64,000 nucleotides of DNA from Lipingzhangella_A rawalii. Its GTDB lineage: Bacteria > Actinomycetota > Actinomycetes > Streptosporangiales > Streptosporangiaceae. Below the pieces are notes generated by a model, which had not been told where the DNA came from, ran no database searches, and saw only the letters and a list, made by a program, of their open reading frames with translations. Shown one piece after another: positions 58,549-64,000 of this stretch. The position numbers were made by a program, and so were the translations under genes. Numbering within the stretch: position 1 is the first letter of the stretch; every line of letters starts with the position of its first letter. The stretch covers positions 992,001 to 1,056,000 of the forward strand of contig NZ_JAVLVT010000001.1 in the NCBI RefSeq assembly GCF_031628175.1, read 5' to 3'.

Positions 58549-61390
58549 GACGCGTCCCCTCTCGGTCGTAGAGCACCGGGTCCGTCACCTGGACGGGCAC
58601 GGTCTGTCCCAGGTGGTAGGCATACAGCCGCTCACCGTGTCGGCCGCGTCCCCCGCTGAGCAGCGCCAGGGAGAACGGCGTGCCCAGGGCCGGACTGTCG
58701 TAGCTCGAGGTCACATGGCCCACCATCGGCACCGGAGGTTCGGGGGCGGGATGGGTGATCAGCTGGGCCCCCTCTGCGACCACCGTCGCACCGTCCGCAG
58801 GCACGAGGGCCACCAGCTGCTCACGGTCGTCCCGCGCCAGGTCCGCACGGGCCAGGGAGCGCTTGCCCACGAAGTCCTTACGCGTGGACACCGCCCACCC
58901 CAAGCCGGCGTCCTGCACCGAGACCTGGCCGTCGGTCTCGTGCCCCACCACGATGAAACCCTTCTCCGCACGCAGCACGTGCATGGTCTCGGTTCCGTAG
59001 GGGGTGATGTCGTAGGGTGCACCCGCCTCCAGCACGGCCTCCCATACCCCCAGGCCGTACCAGGAGGGCACGTTGATCTCGTAGGTCAGCTCCCCGCTGA
59101 AACTCACGCGCAGCACCAGTCCCGGAACCCCGGCTATCTCGGTGTTGCGCATCCCCATGAACTCGAAGCCCGTGGCTGTGACGTCGAGCCCCGGCGCCAG
59201 CCGTCCCAACACCTCCCGGGAGCGGGGACCCACCACACTGATGGTGGCCCAGTGTTCGGTGACCGGGGTGCACTGCACCCGCAGCTGCGGCCACTCCGTC
59301 TGCTGCCACTCCTCCAGCCACGCCAGGGTTGAATCGGCGTTGCCGCTGGTCGTGGTCACCAGGTACCGGTCCTCGGCCAGCCGTACGCACACCCCGTCGT
59401 CGCGCACCATGCCGTCTGCGCCACAGATCACCCCGTAGCGGCACTTGCCGATACGCAGTGTGGACATCATGTTGGCGTAGATTCGGTCCAGGAACTCCGG
59501 GGCGTCCGCCCCCTCCACCAGGATCTTGCCCAGGGTGGAGGCGTCGAGCATCCCCACCGACTCCCGTGTGGAACGGCACTCCCGCCGCACGGCCGCCGCC
59601 ATGTCCTCCACCTGACCGTCAGCGGTCCAGCGCGGATAGTAGCGGGCCCGGCGCCACTGTCCGATGTCCTCGAACACCGCCCCCTGCTCCAGGTGCCACT
59701 GGTGCATGGGAGTACGGCGGATCGGATCGAAGAAGTCTCCCCGGTCCCGACCGGCGACCGTGGCCAACGGGATCGGGGCCAGAGGTGCACGTCGACGGGG
59801 GGTCCCCAGCTGTTCCGGGGTGGTGTCCAGAAGTTGGCCGACCACCGCACTGGCCAGTACCCCCCAGGCTCGGCCCTGTTCCGGGCCGGTTCCGATGGTG
59901 GTGTGGCGTTTGACGTGTTCGATGCTGCGCAGGTTGGCGTCGAGAGCCGCGCGAACGTCGGCCAGGGTGGCGTCCCGGTGGGGATCCACGAGAACCTCGG
60001 TCTCCACCGTGTGGGGGGTGGTCACCAGCCACAGCTCGCGCGGATGGTGGACCGGCTCCGCAGGTGTCGGGCGGGTGGGGATGGCCCGCTGTTCTGCTGC
60101 CGCGTGCCCCACTGCGGCACCCTCGGCCAGGGCGGCGTCCAGATCCCGCGTCCCGCGGGCGGCTCCCGCACAGCGCACCGTGGCCGGGGCCGCGGACTCC
60201 TCCGGCAGGAAGGCGGCATGGGCCGGGTCGTAGCGCGTCCCGCCATCGACCTGGGTCCACAGGGCCAGGCAAGGATCGAATCCACCGGAGACGGCGACGA
60301 GGTCGCAGGGCACCTCGGTCTCCTCGCCCCGGGCTCGTCCCGACCCGTCGATGGGTGCCACGCGTACCGCGGTCACGGCGCCGCTCGCCTCCGGATCGCG
60401 GGTCTCGGTCACCGCGTGTCCCTGGAGAATCTGGGCGCCCCCACGCCAGAGCTCGTCCAGCAGAGCCGCACCGGCGGGTCCGGGATCGGTGCGTGCATCG
60501 ACCACCGCACTGATGTCCACGCCCGCCTCGGCGAGGTGTCGGGCGGCCACGAGGGCCTCGTTGTGGGCGCCCATGACCACGGCACGCTCGCCGGGGGGAG
60601 CCGAGTGGGCCCAGGCGTAGCCCACAGCCGCCCCGGCGAGCATCACGCCGGGACGGTCGTTTCCGGCGAAGGCCAGGGGACGTTCCATGGATCCGGTGGC
60701 GAGCACGACCTGGCGGGCGCGGATGTGCCACAGCCGGTGTCGCGCCATGTGCGTGGGTATCGTGGCGGGGGCCCGGTGGTCGGTACGGCGTTCCAGAGCG
60801 ATGAGTTCGCCGTGGTGGTACTGGCCGGTGACGGTGGTTCGGGTGAGGACCTGCACGTCGCCGTGCTCCCGTAGTTCCTCGGCGGTGTGTCGAACCCAGT
60901 CCAGGGCACTGCGGCCGTGGATGCGTCGTGGAGCGTGCCGCAGGTGTCCACCAAGGTCGGGGGCATCGTCGACGATCATGACGCGGGCTCGGGTGTCGGC
61001 CGCCGCGCGGGCCGCGGCCAGTCCGGCGGGGCCGCCCCCCACGACCAGGACGTCACAGTGGGCCCAGGTGTGGTCGTGCCGCGGCTCACCGTCGTCACTT
61101 TCCGGAAGGCTCACCTCTCCCCGACCGTGTAGGGACCGCACCCGCAGTCCCGGATAGGTTTCGACAGTGGTTGCCGGGACCATGGGCTCACCGGGTCCGG
61201 ACTCCACCTGCACGTGGGCGCAGGCACCGCCGGAGCCGATACCCCAGATGGCGTGGGGGCGGTTCAGGTAGGGGCTGAAGCCGAGACTGCGCACCCCGTC
61301 GGCGATGAGGGCCGAGGCGACGGTGTCGCCCTGGCCTGCGGGAACGGGGCGGCCGTCTACGGTGATCGTGTAGTTGCGGTCCCGGGTCAT
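58538..61390 (-). CDS. soxA: Sarcosine oxidase alpha subunit
   Basis: A 950-residue SoxA. The N-terminal ~100 residues resemble a 2Fe-2S/Pcc1-like domain without cysteines (GQGDTVASALIADGVRSLGFSPYLNRPHAI). Then comes an NAD-binding fold (VLVVGGGPAGLAAARAAADTRARVMIVDD) and an amino-oxidase region. The C-terminal ~400 residues are a glycine-cleavage T-type folate domain (VGMLDASTLGKILVEGADAPEFLDRIYAN; LTYEINVPSWYGLGVWEAV), where formaldehyde is captured on tetrahydrofolate. The ATG follows GGAGGTG and overlaps soxD by four bases. The flavins sit mainly at the beta/alpha interface. Confidence 0.94.
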   Translation of the reverse strand: MTRDRNYTITVDGRPVPAGQGDTVASALIADGVRSLGFSPYLNRPHAIWGIGSGGACAHVQVESGPGEPMVPATTVETYPGLRVRSLHGRGEVSLPESDDGEPRHDHTWAHCDVLVVGGGPAGLAAARAAADTRARVMIVDDAPDLGGHLRHAPRRIHGRSALDWVRHTAEELREHGDVQVLTRTTVTGQYHHGELIALERRTDHRAPATIPTHMARHRLWHIRARQVVLATGSMERPLAFAGNDRPGVMLAGAAVGYAWAHSAPPGERAVVMGAHNEALVAARHLAEAGVDISAVVDARTDPGPAGAALLDELWRGGAQILQGHAVTETRDPEASGAVTAVRVAPIDGSGRARGEETEVPCDLVAVSGGFDPCLALWTQVDGGTRYDPAHAAFLPEESAAPATVRCAGAARGTRDLDAALAEGAAVGHAAAEQRAIPTRPTPAEPVHHPRELWLVTTPHTVETEVLVDPHRDATLADVRAALDANLRSIEHVKRHTTIGTGPEQGRAWGVLASAVVGQLLDTTPEQLGTPRRRAPLAPIPLATVAGRDRGDFFDPIRRTPMHQWHLEQGAVFEDIGQWRRARYYPRWTADGQVEDMAAAVRRECRSTRESVGMLDASTLGKILVEGADAPEFLDRIYANMMSTLRIGKCRYGVICGADGMVRDDGVCVRLAEDRYLVTTTSGNADSTLAWLEEWQQTEWPQLRVQCTPVTEHWATISVVGPRSREVLGRLAPGLDVTATGFEFMGMRNTEIAGVPGLVLRVSFSGELTYEINVPSWYGLGVWEAVLEAGAPYDITPYGTETMHVLRAEKGFIVVGHETDGQVSVQDAGLGWAVSTRKDFVGKRSLARADLARDDREQLVALVPADGATVVAEGAQLITHPAPEPPVPMVGHVTSSYDSPALGTPFSLALLSGGRGRHGERLYAYHLGQTVPVQVTDPVLYDREGTRRDG

Positions 61391-61674
61391 GGGTGCACCT
61401 CCGTGCGGACTGGCGAGGACGCGCCCGGGGTCTCGGGGGTGATCGCGTTGGTGACGGTGTGTCGCCGCACGGTGAACCAGGTTCGGCACCCGTGGGCATG
61501 AAACCAGCGTTCGGCGAACTCGCCCTCCGGATTGGCGCGCATGTACAGGTAGTCACCCCATGCCGCGTCGTCCAGCTGCCAGGGGTCGTCCGGATAGCTG
61601 AGGTGGGCCTGCCCGCCATAGCGGAACTCGGCCTCCTCCCGGGGGCCACACCACGGGCACGGAATCAGTAGCAC
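61387..61674 (-). CDS. soxD: Sarcosine oxidase delta subunit
   Basis: A small 95-residue zinc-binding SoxD. IPCPWCGPREEAEFRYGG near the start provides two cysteines, and FHAHGCRTWF provides His/Cys for the zinc. LDDAAWGDYLYMRANPEGEFAERW is typical. The GTG at 61674 gives the normal SoxD N-terminus and has AAGGAGG seven bases upstream; the frame is open further but overlaps soxB. Its stop overlaps the soxA start. Confidence 0.92.
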   Translation of the reverse strand: MLLIPCPWCGPREEAEFRYGGQAHLSYPDDPWQLDDAAWGDYLYMRANPEGEFAERWFHAHGCRTWFTVRRHTVTNAITPETPGASSPVRTEVHP

Positions 61675-61756
61675 CGGGCCTCCTTCCCAACTGTCGTGGC
61701 AGCTTGTGCAGCTGGCACCGGACCGGCGCGCCATGGTGGCGGCACCGTCCGGCCCG

Positions 61757-62971
61757 CTAGTGGGCCACTGCGGCCGCACCGTGTTCGTCAACGAGGGCTC
61801 CGGTGGTGAACCGGTCCAGGCCGTAGGCCGCGGCCAGTGGGTGGGGCCGGTCGTTGGCAACGGTGTCGGCCAGCACCCAGCCGGCACCGGGGGTCGCCTT
61901 GAAGCCGCCCGTTCCCCAGCCGCAGTTGAGATACAGCCCGGCATAGGGGGTCAGGCCGATGATGGGCGAGGCGTCCGGGCTGACGTCGACGATGCCACCC
62001 CAGCTCCGCAGTAGGTGGGCACGAGCGAAGATCGGGAACAACTCCACGGCCGCCGCGATCTGATGTTGCAGCACGTGGAAGGAGCCACGTTGGCCATAGC
62101 CGTTGTAGGCGTCGATCCCCGCACCCAGCACCAGCTCCCCCTTGTGAACCTGGCTGACGTAGACGTGCACGGTGTTGGACATGACAACGGTGTCGTGCAC
62201 CTGTTCCAGGAGTTCGGAGACGAGGGCCTGAAGCGGGTGGCTCTGCAACGGCAGACGGATACCCAGCTGGTCGGTCAGCACCGAGGTATGGCCCGCCGCG
62301 GACAGAGCCACCCTCCCGGCCGAGATGGGGCCCCGCGTGGTCTCCACTCCAACCACCCGGTCACCACTGGTGCGAAAACCCGTCACCGCGCAGTCCTCGA
62401 TCAGGTCCACGCCGAGCCGGTCGGCGGCCCGGGCGAAGCCCCAGGCCACGTAGTCGTGTTTCGCGATGCCCGCCCGGGGCTGATAGGTGGCTCCCAACAC
62501 CGGATAACGCAGCTCGGGGCTGGTGTTGACCAGTGGAGCGACCTTGCTGATCTCTTCGGGGGTGAGCCACTCGGCATCGATGCCGTTGAGCTGGTTGGCG
62601 TTGACCCGGCGGATGCCTTCGCGCACGTTGTGTGTCGTATGGGCGAGATTGAGCACTCCGCGCTGGCTGAACAGCATCGGGTAGTCGAGCTCGTCCTCGA
62701 GGCCCTCCCACAGTTTCAGGGCGTGTTCATACAGGCCGGCGCTGGGGCCGCGCAGGTAGTTGGATCGGATGATCGTGGTGTTGCGGGCCATGTTGCCACC
62801 GGCCAGCCAGCCCTTGTCCAGCACGGCGACGTTGGTGATTCCGTGGTTGGCGGCGAGATAGTAGGCACAGGCCAGTCCGTGGCCGCCGGCGCCGACCACG
62901 ATCACATCGTAGGAGTCCCGTGGCTCGGGGCGGCGCCACAGGATGTCTGGGGCCGTTTCTGGTGCGGTCAT
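61757..62971 (-). CDS. soxB: Sarcosine oxidase beta subunit
   Basis: A 404-residue flavin subunit that oxidises sarcosine to glycine and formaldehyde, producing hydrogen peroxide. FAD binding is YDVIVVGAGGHGLACAYYLA; the conserved LDKGWLAGGNMARNTTIIRSNYL and YQPRAGIAKHDYVAWGFARAADR follow, with GWGTGGFKATPGAG near the C-terminus. The ATG at 62971 has GGAGAGG upstream and overlaps the stop of the preceding gene as ATGA. It is separated from soxD by 82 bp. Confidence 0.94.
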   Translation of the reverse strand: MTAPETAPDILWRRPEPRDSYDVIVVGAGGHGLACAYYLAANHGITNVAVLDKGWLAGGNMARNTTIIRSNYLRGPSAGLYEHALKLWEGLEDELDYPMLFSQRGVLNLAHTTHNVREGIRRVNANQLNGIDAEWLTPEEISKVAPLVNTSPELRYPVLGATYQPRAGIAKHDYVAWGFARAADRLGVDLIEDCAVTGFRTSGDRVVGVETTRGPISAGRVALSAAGHTSVLTDQLGIRLPLQSHPLQALVSELLEQVHDTVVMSNTVHVYVSQVHKGELVLGAGIDAYNGYGQRGSFHVLQHQIAAAVELFPIFARAHLLRSWGGIVDVSPDASPIIGLTPYAGLYLNCGWGTGGFKATPGAGWVLADTVANDRPHPLAAAYGLDRFTTGALVDEHGAAAVAH

Positions 62972-64000
62972 ACCCGCAGCCTCTCCATTCCGGGGTCGAA
63001 CAGGGGGTCCGGTGTCACGGTGGCTCGCACCCGGCGGTCGAAGTAGCCGATGTCGACGGGGGTTCCGGGCTCGGCCAGTTCGCTGGGCAGCCACGCGTAG
63101 GCGATGGAGGTGCCCAGGGTGTAGCCGTAGGCGGCGCTGGTCACGTAACCCACGGCCGTCTCCGGGATGGTGGTGCCGGTGGCCCTGTCGTGCGGTGCAT
63201 ACACCGGTTCCGAGCCCATGACGGTGTCGCCGGGGTGGGGATGGGTGAGGCAGACGAGGCGGTGCTGCGGGGGTTGGTCCGCACGCTGTTCGAGCGCTGA
63301 CCGCCCCAGGAAGTCTCCCTTGTCCAGCTTCACGGCGAAGCCGACTCCGGCCGCGTAGGGGTCGTGCTCATCGGTCATGTCGGCGCCGAAGGCACGGTAT
63401 CCCTTCTCCAGGCGCAGGCTGTTGAAGGCTCCACGTCCGGCGGCGATGATGCCGTAGTCCTGCCCGGCCTGCCAGAGCGTGTCCCACAGCCGCAGCCCGT
63501 GCTCGGCGGTGGTGTAGAGCTCCCAGCCCAGTTCCCCGACATAGGACACGCGCATGGCGAGCACGGGCACGTTGCCGACATGGAAGCGGGCGCAGCGGAA
63601 GTAGCGCAGCCCCGTGTTGGTGAGGTCGTAGTCGGCCAGGGGGGCCAGTACCTCGCGTGCGTGTGGCCCCCACAGGCCCACACAGGTGGTGCCGGGTGTG
63701 AGGTCGCGGATCTGGACCGTGCCGTCGTCCGGGGCGTGCCGGCGGAGCCAGTGCAGATCCATCGGGCTGTTGACGCCCAGCTGGAAGATGTCCTCGGTGA
63801 CCCGCGCCACCGTGATGTCTCCGCGTAGGCGTCCGAAGGTGTCCAGCAGCAGGGTGTAGGTCACCGCGCCCGGGGCCCGGTCCACCTTGCCGGTGGTCAT
63901 GTACTGGAGGAACTCGGCGGCACGGGGGCCGGCGACCTCCAGACGCATCAGTGAGGACATGTCGTACATGGCCACGCGTTCGCGGGTGATTTGCGCCTCG
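62968..64000 (-). CDS. FAD-dependent oxidoreductase with GcvT domain (dimethylglycine/sarcosine dehydrogenase-like), 5' end outside window
   Basis: The last ~344 residues of a larger protein whose start lies beyond base 64000. What is visible is the folate-binding glycine-cleavage T domain: RVAMYDMSSLMRLEVAGPRAAEFLQYMTTGKV, VSYVGELGWELYTTAEHG, FNSLRLEKGYRAFGADMTDEHDPY, GVGFAVKLDKGDFLGRSAL. In dimethylglycine and sarcosine dehydrogenases this follows an N-terminal FAD domain of about 400 residues. It overlaps soxB by four bases, so it is co-expressed and probably performs the preceding demethylation. Minimal aminomethyltransferase is less likely because of this context. Confidence 0.85.
   Translation of the reverse strand, partial: EAQITRERVAMYDMSSLMRLEVAGPRAAEFLQYMTTGKVDRAPGAVTYTLLLDTFGRLRGDITVARVTEDIFQLGVNSPMDLHWLRRHAPDDGTVQIRDLTPGTTCVGLWGPHAREVLAPLADYDLTNTGLRYFRCARFHVGNVPVLAMRVSYVGELGWELYTTAEHGLRLWDTLWQAGQDYGIIAAGRGAFNSLRLEKGYRAFGADMTDEHDPYAAGVGFAVKLDKGDFLGRSALEQRADQPPQHRLVCLTHPHPGDTVMGSEPVYAPHDRATGTTIPETAVGYVTSAAYGYTLGTSIAYAWLPSELAEPGTPVDIGYFDRRVRATVTPDPLFDPGMERLRV

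Overview
The window is about 64 kb of GC-rich DNA from a filamentous actinobacterium. An SsgA/SsgB-family sporulation protein, a complete four-gene conservon (sensor kinase, roadblock, DUF742, Ras-like GTPase) and many GTG starts with GTGA or ATGA overlaps point to the Actinomycetia. Very acidic secreted proteins, Gly-Asp repeat tails and a betaine-to-glycine (sarcosine oxidase) pathway suggest a salt-tolerant member of the Nocardiopsaceae. That family placement is inference, not proof. There is no phage, insertion sequence, CRISPR array or rRNA. One 100-N scaffold gap lies at 53839-53938.

Left part (1-20 kb): peptide use. An M20 peptidase (cut by the window edge), an S9 oligopeptidase and an S66 LD-carboxypeptidase run rightwards, followed by a small septum-formation lipoprotein. 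A leftward five-gene peptide ABC importer (11050 down to 5164) has a membrane-anchored binding protein. A membrane-bound metal-dependent hydrolase and an AT-rich intergenic patch separate it from a second importer set: a lipoprotein binding protein, a strong terminator, a GNAT-like protein, a roughly 500-nt untranslated stretch, two permeases and two short ATPases. An O-methyltransferase and a small membrane protein follow, both probably leaderless.

Middle part (20-46 kb): a CopD-CtaG fusion and a pair of coupled GT2 glycosyltransferases on the minus strand. Next comes an unusual module: an allantoinase-like protein that has lost most metal ligands, alanine dehydrogenase preceded by a 26-codon upstream ORF with a near-perfect ribosome binding site, and an enolase-superfamily protein that has lost its catalytic lysines and most metal ligands. 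Then a HicB-like protein, a MaoC dehydratase, superoxide dismutase, a HAD hydrolase, a secreted S15 Xaa-Pro peptidase, DUF2630, a Gly-Asp-repeat secreted protein, a membrane protein with a voltage-sensor-like helix, type II NADH dehydrogenase, and a TetR-controlled acyl-CoA carboxylase/dehydrogenase operon with two operator palindromes.

Right part (46-64 kb): the conservon on the minus strand, whose kinase carries a very recent 228-bp tandem repeat. Then an M15 carboxypeptidase running into the N gap, tRNA-Val, an ssgB-like gene, a PabC-like lyase, an orphan roadblock protein, tRNA-Gly, tRNA-Cys, and an IclR regulator beside soxG-soxA-soxD-soxB and a GcvT-domain oxidoreductase cut by the window end. 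These last genes would convert dimethylglycine and sarcosine to glycine with one-carbon units passed to tetrahydrofolate.

The least explained signals are the two catalytically degraded enzymes flanking alanine dehydrogenase, an ~81-bp dispersed repeat that begins at the TAG stop codon of two unrelated genes, and the voltage-sensor-like membrane protein with no visible pore.
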